Source: Scylla paramamosain
Taxonomy: Eukaryota > Arthropoda > Malacostraca > Decapoda > Portunidae
DNA length: 64,000 nucleotides
Reading direction: 5' to 3'
Assembly: GCF_035594125.1 (NCBI RefSeq)
Contig: NC_087172.1
Span: 22,519,430-22,583,429 of the forward strand
The translations under genes were made by a program, and so were the position numbers. Numbering within the stretch: the first letter of the stretch is position 1; each line of letters begins with the position of its first letter. The notes beneath the pieces were generated by a model. That model made no database searches and had not been told where the DNA came from. It was given only the letters and a program-made list of their open reading frames with translations. Of this stretch, positions 25,501-36,043 are shown one piece after another.

Positions 25501-27226
25501 AGGACATTACGAGAAACGAGTATTATGAGTGTTTTTACGTTTCTTACGTACCAAAAAGCTTAAACCCACAAATAACACTCTATATAGAGAAAAAATAAAT
25601 AAATGAAAAAATAGCATTTTTTTTTTATTTTTTTGTTATTAATCTTCATATGTATCGAGATGCCAAAATTCTTGCAAAATTCAGGGAAATTATGTGAAAA
25701 AAGAACATCAAAAAAGTTAATTTTAACTTTTTTTCAGACCGTTATGTACCAAACCCTAAAGTGCATGTAGAGCCACCTATATTGGGAAATTAAACGACTT
25801 TACCTGAAACCTGTCTTTTGCCTTTTTTCAGTATATTAGGCACCAAAACAATAAATAATATGGAAATCACTCTGTATGGGAATCCAAAACAAAATTACTG
25901 AAAACGCTTCTTTTCAGTGTTTTGCGTAGAAAAACGCTAAAAAGAATGCAAATCATCCAATATCATGAAATAGAATAATATTACCAAAAATGTATTTTTT
26001 GTGTTTTTGAGCGAAAATGGATGCAAATCTCTCTATATTGGGAAACAAAAGGACATTATATATATATAGAATAACATTACCAAAAAGGTATATTTTGAGT
26101 CTTTTTGAGCTTCTTACCTACAAAAAACGCGAAAATGCATGCAATCCACTCTTTATTTGGAAACAAAAGAAGATTACGAGAAAAATGTATAATGAGTATT
26201 TTATAGTTTCACAAGAACCACAAGGCAAAAAACGCAAAAACTCGTGTATGTTTCTTAGTTTCTTAGATACCAAAATGCTGAAACTCATGAATAACACTCT
26301 GAATTCAGAAACAGAACAACCTTACCAAATGGGTGTATTTTGAGTGTTTTTCACATTCTTAGTTACCAGAACCCCAAATTGCATGCGAAACTATCTTTAT
26401 GTGGGAAAGAAATGACATTACGAGAAAAGTGTCTTTTGAGTGTTTTTGAGCGTGTTAGGCAATAAAGCACTAAAAAGGAGGGAATCATATTACATGGGAA
26501 TAAAACCAACTTTTACCAAGAACTTGCCTATAAGTGTTTTTGAGCTCCTTATATACCAAATCGCTAAAACGCATGCAAAACACCCTTTATAGAGAAACAG
26601 ATTAACATTACCAAAAACATGTGTTTTGAATATTTTTGATCATGTTATCTCTAAAAACGCTTAAATACATGCAAAGAACCCTATGTCTGGGAAACGAATG
26701 GACATTACGAGAAACGTGTATTATGAGTGTTTTTAAGTTCCATAAGTACCAAAAAGCTAAAACATCTTTATAAAGAAAAAAAAATAAAAAAAATAGGATT
26801 TTTTTTTTTGGGGGGGTATTCTTCATAGGTACCGAGATGCCAAAATTCTGGCAAAATTCAGTGAAATTATGTGAAAAAAGAACATTATCAAAAAAGTTAA
26901 TTCTAGCTTTTTTTCCGGACTGTTTTGTACCAAACCTTAAAGTGCATGCAAAGCCAACTCTATGAGGAAATTAAACGACTTTACTAGAAACCTGTGTTTT
27001 GAGTGTTGTTCAGCATGTTATTCACCAAAACAATAAATAATAAGGAAGTCATACTATATGAGAATCCAAAACCAAATTACTGAAAACACGTCTTTTCCGT
27101 GTTTTACGTAGAAAAACGCTAAAACGGATGCAAACCAACCAATATGTAGAAATAGAATAAGATTACCAAAAATTATATTTTGAATGTTTTTGAGCTTTTT
27201 ACTTACAAAAAACGCGAAAATGGATG
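22588..27226 (-). repeat. Satellite array, reverse HOR block 2
   Basis: These are reverse HOR copies. About 22.62-26.06 kb is a near-collinear paralogue of 56.0-59.33 kb in the same orientation and, inverted, of about 2.5-5.44 kb. Shared private marks include 'gtattaggacc', 'cttagtggtccaaccc', 'caatttcaaca' and 'gcatgtagagccacc'. The match to the 56-59 kb copy ends near 26057, where a short (AT)n replaces the normal word. The block ends at 27226 inside an I-type monomer. No genes are seen. Confidence 0.93.
26780..26816 (-). repeat. C-type linker with G7 tract
   Basis: Reverse-oriented C linker ending in T10 then GGGGGGG at 26810-26816, the mirror image of the C7-bearing linker at 11498-11504. 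G/C runs are otherwise almost absent from this A+T-rich window. Confidence 0.8.
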
Positions 27227-28465
27227 CCTTTTAGCGGTTTGTTACCTAAGAAGTAAAAAAAAAAAACGTTTCTCGTAATATTTTTTTTTCCATTTAACCA
27301 AATAGGGTACTTGGAATGTATTTTGACGTTTTTCACGTAACAGCCTCAAAAACAAAACAAAAAAAACTTGTTTTTTGGTAATGTTATTCTGTTTCTCCAT
27401 CAAGGGTGTTTTGCATGCGTTTTAGCGTTCTGGTACCTAAGTTGCTCAAAAATACTGAAAAGAGACATTTTTGTTGATGTTTTGTTTTCCATTGCAGTGT
27501 GATTTCCATGCTTTTCATCGTTTTGGAGCTAGAACACTGATAAACACTCAAAAGACAGCTTTCTAGAAAACTAGTCTCCTTTCGCATGCTTTGCATGTGT
27601 ACTTAACAATGAGAAATACACTCCAATTACAAGTTTTTGGTAATATTATTATGTTTCTCGATGACGATTTTTTTTTTTTTTTTTTTTGCATGCAGCTTAG
27701 GTTTTTGGTATGTAATAAGCTCAAAAACACTTAAAAGACACGTTTTCCTTAGTGTTGTTTTGTTGTTCAAATCAAGTGATTTCCAAGCTTTATATCGATT
27801 TAGTGTCTAAAGACTCCAAAGACACGTTTCTGGAAAAATCGTTTCACTTCCTCATAAAGGTTACTTTGCATGCATTTTTGCGTTTTTTTATGTAACAAGC
27901 TCATAAACACATAAAATACTTGTTTTTGGCAATTTTATTATGTTTCTCCATAAAAAGTGTTTTGCAAACGTATTAGCGTTTTGGTACGTAAGAAGCGCAA
28001 AAAGATTGAAGACATGTTTTTGATATTGTTTTTTATTCCCATATGGTGATCTTTCCATGCTTTTTTAGCATTCTGGTACATAGCAGATTCATAAACATTC
28101 AAAAGACACGTTTCATTAAATTTAGTTTCGTTTGTTAGTTAGTTGGCTTCCATACATTTTGGCGTTTTGGCACCTAACAATATGAGAAAAACACTCAAAA
28201 TACACGTTTTTGGTAATGTTGTTATGTTTATCCATACAGAGTGCTATTCTTGCGTTTTCACATTTTGCTACCTAAGAAGCTCAAATTTACTGTTTTTCAT
28301 AATGACTTTTCTTTCTTCATATAGAACACTTTCCATATATTATGGCGTTTTTCTTCCTAACAAGCTCAAAAACTCTCAAATTTCTTTTGTGTGATATTAT
28401 TCTGTTTTTTCTATAAAGGGTGTTTTTCATGCATTTTACCTTCTTGGTACTTTTGGCAAAGTGTT
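27227..28465 (+). repeat. Divergent monomeric satellite, forward part 1
   Basis: Forward ~96-bp monomers continue, but each differs strongly from its neighbours and the A-K order is gone. Successive monomers start near the GCATGC/TTTTAGCG words, for example around 27413, 27690, 27866 and 27960. T20 occurs at 27668-27687. Compared with the flanks this region shows cleaner matches to the inferred 96-bp consensus and lacks the I insertion and the C linker. It looks like an older, non-amplified layer of the same satellite. Confidence 0.85.
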
Positions 28466-29412
28466 TTTTTTTTTCCATGTATATGTGTATATGAACTTGT
28501 AAACCACAAAACAGTAAAAAGCATGAAAACTTCCCTGTACTGGAAAAGCAAAAAACAACATTCCCCAAAAAACGTATTTTTTGGGGTATTTTTCAGCTAC
28601 TTACGTACAAAAACGCTGAAATGCTTGCAAAATCTCCTTCATGGAAAAAACAAATAACCTTACCAGAAACTAGTATTTCATTTTATTTCTTAAGCTTGTC
28701 ACGTACAAAAGTGCCAAAATGCATGCAAAGTGCACTATATATGGATACGAAAGTACATTACGAGAAACGTGCAGTATGAGTGTTTTCAACTTATTAGGTA
28801 CCAAAACGCTAAAGCGAGTGAATAGCACTCTATATGGAGAAACAAAAACGCTAAAATGCATGCAAAGCATTATATATGAGGGAAAATACGACACTTCTAG
28901 AAACGTGTCTTTTCAGTGTTTGTAAGCGTATTAGGTACCAAAACGCTAAAAAGCAAGGAAAGAACCATACATGGGGAAACAAAACATTACAAAAAAGTCT
29001 TTTCATTGTTTTGAGCTACTTACATGCTAAAACGCAAAGGCGCATGCAAAACACCTTTTATGGAGAGACAACAAAACGTATATTTTTAATGTTTTAAGAT
29101 AATTACGTAAAAACATTCAAAATTCATGTAAAGTTCCCAATATGGGGAAACAAAAAGACATTACGAGAAACGTATATTATAAGTGCTTTACACCTTATTA
29201 AGTTGAAAAATACGAAAATGCATGAATACCACTCTATATGGAGTAACAGAGCAACATTACTAAAAACGTGTATTTTGTTTGTTTTCACAATGTTATGTAC
29301 CAAAACGTCGAAATTCAGGCAAGAGAAACGAAACGAAACGAAATTTCCAGAAACGTGAATTTTGAGTGTTTATGAGCGTGTTAGGCACCAAAACTCTAAA
29401 AAAATAAAAAAT

Positions 29413-30124
29413 GGAAAGCATCCTTCCTATACTGGAATACAAAACAAAATTACAAAAAAAAATAGTATTTTTTTTAGTGTTTTTGAGCTACTTCTATATC
29501 AGAACGCTTGAACAGGCGCAAAACACGCTTTACGGAGAAACAAAATAACAATACAAAAAATATATATATATATATATATATATATTTTCAGTGTTTTTGA
29601 GGTATGTAAGTAGAATAACGCCAAAATGTATGCAAAGTTCCCTATGCCGGAAAACGAAGACATTTCGAGAAACGTGTATTATGAGAGCTTTTCAGCTTTT
29701 TAGGTACCAAACACAAAGGCACCTTAATAGTACTCTATATGGAGAAACAAAACAACACGAATGAAAATATATATTTTGAGTGGTTTTCATATTATTAGGT
29801 ACCAAAGCGCAAAAATACATGCAAAGACCTCTAAAAGACGACACAAAACGAAATTACAAGAAACCTATCTTTTGAGAGTGTTTCTACGTGTTAGGCACCA
29901 AAACAATAAGAGGTATGAAAAGAGCACTATGTTGGAAGGGAAAAAGAAATAACCAACAAAGTGACTTTTCACGTGTTTGGAAGTTTTTAAATTTATAATG
30001 TACCAAAACGATAAAACATGCAAAACACCCTTCCTGCAGAAACATAAAACATTACCAAAAAAGAGCATTTTGAGCGATTTTTCAGCTTGTTATGTACAAA
30101 AGCGTCAAAATGCATATGAAGTAC
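29413..30124 (-). repeat. Inverted-repeat arm 1
   Basis: This is the reverse complement of 31213-31904. From about 29590 to 30124 I count only about six differences in about 535 bases (roughly 99% identity by eye). The outer ~170 bp is less similar. Arm 1 carries a (TA)n run at about 29561-29584 where arm 2 has only a short TATATA, so the run changed length after duplication. Confidence 0.9.
29561..29584. repeat. (TA)12 microsatellite
   Basis: About twelve TA units sit inside an otherwise ordinary reverse monomer. The equivalent place in the inverted arm near 31755-31770 has only a few TA units followed by T8. Confidence 0.9.
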
Positions 30125-30125
30125 A

Positions 30126-31904
30126 TATGGGTGATTTCCATGCATTTTGGCGTTTTTGTTACGTAACAATGTGAAAAAACACTCAAAATATACGTTTTCG
30201 GTAATGTTCTTCTGTTTCTTCATATATAATGTTATACATGCGTTTGTGCATTTTGCTAACTAAGAATCTCAAAAACACTGATAAATGAAGTGTCTTTTTA
30301 TTTCTTTTCGTATCGCCATTTAGGATACTTTGCATGCATTTTTGCTTTTTTTATACGTAAGATAAAAAAAAAAACTCAAAATACACGTTTCTGGTAATGC
30401 TATTCTGTTTCTTCATAAAATGTGCTTTGCATGCATTCTAGCGTTTTGGTACGTAAGTAGCTGTAAAAACTCTCAAAAGACACGCTTTTGGTAATGTTTT
30501 GCTTTTCCAAATAGGGAGCTTTCGTTGCTTTTTAGCGTTTTGGTATCTAATATTGTTGTGTTTCTCTAAAGAGAGTATTATTTATGCATTTTCGCGTTTT
30601 GGTACCTGAGAAGCTCAAAAACGCTCTTTATATAAGTTTCTCATAATGTCTTAGGTTACTTTTTTTTGCGTAACAAGCTCAAAACATTGAAAATATACGC
30701 TTTTTTGGTAATGTTATTCAGTTTAAAAAAAAAAAGGCATTTTGGATGCGTTTAAGTGTTTTTGTATGTAAGTAGCTCATAAGCACTGAAATTAAAAGTT
30801 TTTGTAATTTTTTGTTTTCTCCTATAGGGTGCTTTCCTTGGTTTTTAGCTTTTTGGTACCTAACATGCTCATAAACATAAAGTTTAGCGGTTTGGTATGT
30901 AAGTACCTCAAAACACTTAATGTTTTCCCATCTACGATACTTTCCATGTTTTTTAAAAGCTTTTTGTTCCTAATACACTCATAAACTCTCAAAAGACATG
31001 TTTCTGGAAATGTCGTTTATTTTGCCCATATCGGGTGCTTTGCATGCATTTTGGCGTTTTGATACCTAACAAAGCTAAATACTTTTGAAATACACGTTTT
31101 CTCCATACATAAGGCAAATCGTGCGTTTTATCGTTTCGGTACCTAATAAGCTAAAAAAAAAAAAAACTCGTAACATTGGTTTCTCTTAATGTCTTTTCGT
31201 TTTCTTATATACGGTACTTTATATGCATTTTGACGCTTTTGTACATAACAAGCTGAAAAATCGCTCAAAATGCTCTTTTTTGGTAATGTTTTATGTTTCT
31301 GCAGGAAGGGTGTTTTGCATGTTTTATCGTTTTGGTACATTATAAATTTAAAAACTTCCAAACACGTGAAAAGTCACTTTGTTGGTTATTTCTTTTTCCC
31401 TTCCAACATAGTGCTCTTTTCATACCTCTTATTGTTTTGGTGCCTAACACGTAGAAACACTCTCAAAAGATAGGTTTCTTGTAATTTCGTTTTGTGTCGT
31501 CTATTAGAGGTCTTTGCATGTATTTTTGCGCTTTGGTACCTAATAATATGAAAACCACTCAAAATATATATTTTCATTCGTGTTGTTTTGTTTCTCCATA
31601 TAGAGTACTATTAAGGTGCCTTTGTGTTTGGTACCTAAAAAGCTCAAAAGCTCTCATAATACACGTTTCTCGAAATGTCTTCGTTTCCCGGCATAGGGAA
31701 CTTTGCATACATTTCGGCGTTATTCTACTTACATACTTCAAAAACACTGAAAATATATATTTTTTTTGTATTGTTATTTTGTTTTTCCATAAAACATGTT
31801 TTGCGTCTGTTCAAGCGTTTTGATATAAAAGTAGCTCAAAAACACTAAAAAAAATACTATTTTTTTGATAATTTTGTTTTTTATTCTCATATAGAATGCT
31901 TTCC
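30126..31904 (+). repeat. Divergent monomeric satellite, forward part 2
   Basis: Forward monomers without HOR order start at the symmetrical word 'gtacatatgggtg' near 30126. The first ~1.09 kb (30125-31212) is the spacer of the inverted repeat. The remainder is arm 2. The block ends abruptly at 31904, where 'agaatgctttcc' meets the reverse B/C word 'gaggtaccgagatgac'. No genes are seen. Confidence 0.85.
31213..31904 (+). repeat. Inverted-repeat arm 2
   Basis: Mirror of 29413-30124. The inner boundary is at gtacttt (31214), after which the two sides no longer match. The outer end coincides with the switch to HOR satellite at 31905. Confidence 0.9.
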
Positions 31905-34900
31905 GAGGTACCGAGATGACAAAATTCTGGGAAAATTCAGGGCAATTATATGATAAAAGAATATTATCAAAAAAGTTGATTTTAGCTTTTTTTTCGGACT
32001 GTTATGTACCAAACCCTAAAGAGCATGCAAAGCCTCCTATATTAGGAAATTGAATGACTTTACCAGAAAATTGTCTTTTGAGTGTTTTTCAGCATGTTAG
32101 GCACCAAAATGATAAATAATAATGAACTCACTCAATAAGTGAATCCAAAACAAAATTAATTAAAACGTGTCTTCTCAGTATTTTACGTAGAAAAACGCTA
32201 AAACAGATGCAAACCAACCAATATCAAAAAATAGAAAAATATTACCAAAAAGGTACATTTTGAGTGTTTTTGAGCTTGTTACCTACAAAAAAACGCGAAA
32301 ATTGATGCAAAGCACTCTATATTAAGAAAGAAAGGGACATTGCGAGAAAAGTGTATAATGAGTGTTTTATAGTTCAAAATAACAACAAGGCAAAAAACGC
32401 AAAAACTCGTGTATATGGAGTAGTTTCCTAGATATCAAAATGCTGAAACTCATGAATAACACCCTTAATTGAAAAACAGAACAACCTTACTAAATGCGTG
32501 TATTTTGAGTGCTTTTCACATTCTTAGTTACCCAAAACCCAAATTCATTGCGAAACCAGCTTTATGTGGTAAAAAAAAAAAAAATGGCATTTTCAGAAAA
32601 GTCTCTATTGAGTGTTTTTGAACATGATAGGCAGTAAAGCACTAAAAAGAAGGGCAATCACATTACATGGGAATAAAACCAATGTTTACCAAAAACTTGC
32701 CTTTAAGTGTTTTTGAGCTCCTTATATACCAAAACACTAAAACGCATGCAAAACACACTTTATGGAAAAACAGAATAACATTACCAAAAACATGTATTTT
32801 GAGTGTTTTTGATCATTTTACCAATAAATCTCTTAAATACATGCTAAGAACCCTATTTGTGAAAAACGAAAGGACATTACGAGAAACTTGTATTAAGAGT
32901 GTTTTTAAATTCATTAAGAACCAAAAAGCTAAAAGCCACAAATAACTCTCTATTGAGAAAAATAAATAAATAAATAAATACGATATATTTTTTTCTTTCT
33001 TATTCATCTCCACAGGTACCGAGATGACAAAATTCGGGCAAAATTCATGAAATTTTGTGAAATAAGAACATTATCAAAAAAGATAATTTTAGCTTTTTTT
33101 TCTTCAAGTGTTATGTAGCAAACCCTATAGTGCATGCAAAACCACCTATATGGGGAAATCAAACGTCTTTGCCAGAAAACTGTCTTATGAGTGTTTTTCG
33201 GCATGTTAGGCACCAAAACGATAAATAACATGGAAGTCACTTTATATGGGAAACAAAATTACTGAAAACGTGTCTTTTCGGTGTTTTACGTAGAAAAACG
33301 CTAAATCGGATGCAAACCAACCAATATGAAAAAAATAGAATAACATTACCAAAAAGGTATATTTTGAGTGTTTTTGAGATTGTTACCTACGAAAAAGGTG
33401 AAAATGGATGCAAACCACTCCCTATTGGGAAACAAAAGGACATTACGAGAAACGTGTATAATGAGTGTCTTATTATTTTCGAGCAAAAGAACTTGTGGTT
33501 CACAAGAACCACAAGGCAAAAAACGCAAAAACTGGTGTATATAAAGAAGTTTCTTAGATACCAAAATGCTGAAACTCATGAATAACAACAATCTTTATTG
33601 AGAAAAAGAAAAACCTTACCAAAAGCGTGTATTTTCAGTGTTTTTCACATTCTTAGCAAAATCCCAAGTAGCATGCGAAACTAGCTTTATGTGGGAAAAA
33701 AAATGACATTACCAGAAGTGTCTTTTGAGTGTTTTTGAGCGTGTTAGGCAATAAAGCACTAAAAAGCAGGGCAATCACATTACATGGAAATAAAACCAAC
33801 TTTGACGAAGAACTTGCCATTATGTGTTTTGAGCTCCTTACATACCAAAACGCTAAAACGCATGCAAAACACTCCTTTATGAAGAAGCAGAAAAACATTA
33901 CAAAAAACATGTTTTAAGTGTTTTTGATCATGTTACCTATAAAAACGGATAAATACATGCAAAGAAACCTATCTTTCGGAAACGAAAGGACATTACGAAA
34001 AACGTGTATTATGACTGTTTTTAAGTTTCTTAAGTACCAAAACGTTAAAAACCACAAATAACTCTCATTAAAGAGAAAAAAAATAAAAAAAATAAATAAA
34101 AAATTGCAATTTTTTTGTATTGATTTTCATAAGTACCGAGATGCCAAAATTCTGCCAAAATTCAGGGAATTTATGAGGAAAAAAGAACATTATCAAAAAA
34201 GTTAATTATAGCTTTTTTTCGGATTGTTATTTACCAAATCCTAAAGTACATGCAAAGCCACTTATATGAGGAAATTAAACGAGTTTACCAGAAACCTGTC
34301 TTTTCAGTGTTTTTCAGCATGTTAGGCACCAAACCGATAAATAATATGGAAGTCAGTCAATATGTGAATCCAAAACCAAATTACTGAAAACGTGTCTTTT
34401 CAGTGTTTCACGTAGAAAAAACGCTAAAAGGGATGCAAAGCAACAAATATGAAGAAATAGAATAACATTACCAAAAAGTGTTTTTGAGCTTTTTACCTAC
34501 AAAAAACGCGAAAATGGATGTAAAAGCACTCTATATTGGGAAGCGAAAGGACATTTAGAGAAACGTGTATAATGATTAATTTATAGTTTCACAAGAACCA
34601 CAAGACAAAAAACGCAAAAACTCGTGTATATAGAGAAGTTTCTTACATACCAAAATGCTAAGACTCATGAATAACACTTTTAATTGAGAAACAGAACTAC
34701 CTTACCAAATGTGTGTATTTTGAGTGTTTTTCACATTCTTAGTTACGAAAATCCCAAATTACATGCGAAACTAGCTTTATGTGGGAAAAAAAAATGACAT
34801 TATCAGAAAAGTGTCTTTTGAGTGTTTTTGAGCGTGATATGCAACAATGCACTAAAAAACAGAATAATCACATTATATAGGAATAAAACTAACTTTTAAG

Positions 34901-35572
34901 AAAAAATTGCCTTTAAGTGTGTTTAACTCCTTACATACCAAAACGCCATTTATATGGGGAAATTACAAGACTTTACCAGAAATCTGTCTTTTGAGTGTTT
35001 TTTCAGCAATTTCAACAATATTACTAAAAACGTGTCTTTTCAGTCATTTACGAAGAAAAACGCTAAAACTGAGGCAAAACCAACCAATATGAAGAAATAG
35101 AATAACATTACCAAAAAGATATATTTTGAGTGTTTTTCAGCTTGTTACCTAGAAAAAATGCGAAAATGAATGGAAAGCACTCTATATTGGGAAACAAGAA
35201 CATTACGAGAAACGTGTATAATGAGTGTTTTATAGTTTCACACGAACCACAAGGCAAAAAGCGCAAAAACTCGTGTATATAGAGAAGTTTCTTATATACC
35301 AAAATGCTGAAATGCATGAATAACACTTTTAATTGAGAAACAGAACTACCTTACTAAATGCGTGTATTTTGAGTGTTTTTTTTACATTCTTAGTTACCAA
35401 AACCCCAAATTCCATGCGAAACTAACTTTATGTGGGAAAAAAATGACATTACCAGAAAAGTGTCTGAATGTTTTTGAGCATGTTAGGCAATAAAGCACTA
35501 AAAAGCAGGGCAATCACATTACATGGGAATAAAACCAACTTTTACGAAAAACTTGCCTTTTAGTGTTTTTGA
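31905..35572 (-). repeat. Satellite array, reverse HOR block 3
   Basis: Reverse HOR. 31.9-33.8 kb parallels 18.5-20.3 kb, and the hairpin subfamily mark is at 33492-33515. About 34.49-35.25 kb parallels 59.34-60.3 kb (shared 'ggacatttagagaaa' and 'cacacgaaccac' versus 'catacgaaccac'). A deletion near 34946 joins F/E (ccaaaacgcc) straight to A (atttatatgggg). No genes are seen. Confidence 0.93.
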
Positions 35573-36043
35573 CACGTATTTAGTAAGGTTGTTCTGTTTC
35601 TCAATTAAGAGTGTTATTCATGAGTTTCAGCATTTTAGTATCTAGGAAGCTTCTCCATATACACGAGTTTTTGCGTTTTTTAGCTTGTGGTTTTTTTTTT
35701 TAACTCTAAAACATTCATTATACACTTTTCTCGCAATGTCCCTTTGTTTCCCAATATAGAGTGTTTTGTATCAATTTTGTGTTTTTTTTTTGTATGTAAC
35801 AAGCTCAAAAACACTCAAAATATATATTTTTGGTAATGTTTTTTCTGCTTCTTGATATTGGTTGGTTTGCATCAGTTTTACGTAAAACACTGAGAAGACA
35901 CGTTTTCAGTAATTTTCTTTTGGATTCCCACATATAGTGAGTTCCCTATTAATTATCGTTTTGGTGCCTAACATGCTGAAAAACACTCAAAAGACAGATT
36001 TCTGGTAAGGTCTCTTATTTCCTCATATACGAGGCCTTGCATG
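35573..36043 (+). repeat. Short inverted segment, copy 3
   Basis: Entry junction 'gtgtttttgacacgtattt' and exit junction 'ccttgcatgtcttttggg' match copies 2, 4 and 5 apart from point changes. The interior is H-end, I, J, K and A in forward orientation. Confidence 0.9.

Larger units (their letters stand above)
28466..30125 (-). repeat. Divergent monomeric satellite, reverse part
   Basis: Orientation flips within the T-rich, loosely matching stretch 28461-28490. Reverse monomers continue to about 30125 without HOR order. Features include (GAAAC)n at about 29324-29342, (TA)n at about 29561-29584 and the left arm of a near-identical inverted repeat at 29413-30124. No genes are seen. Confidence 0.85.

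Noticed and set aside
29761..31577. Pairs of almost identical ORFs on opposite strands around 29.8-30.2 and 31.1-31.6 kb
   Set aside because: The similarity is fully explained by the near-identical inverted repeat. No start context, splice signal or protein family was recognised.
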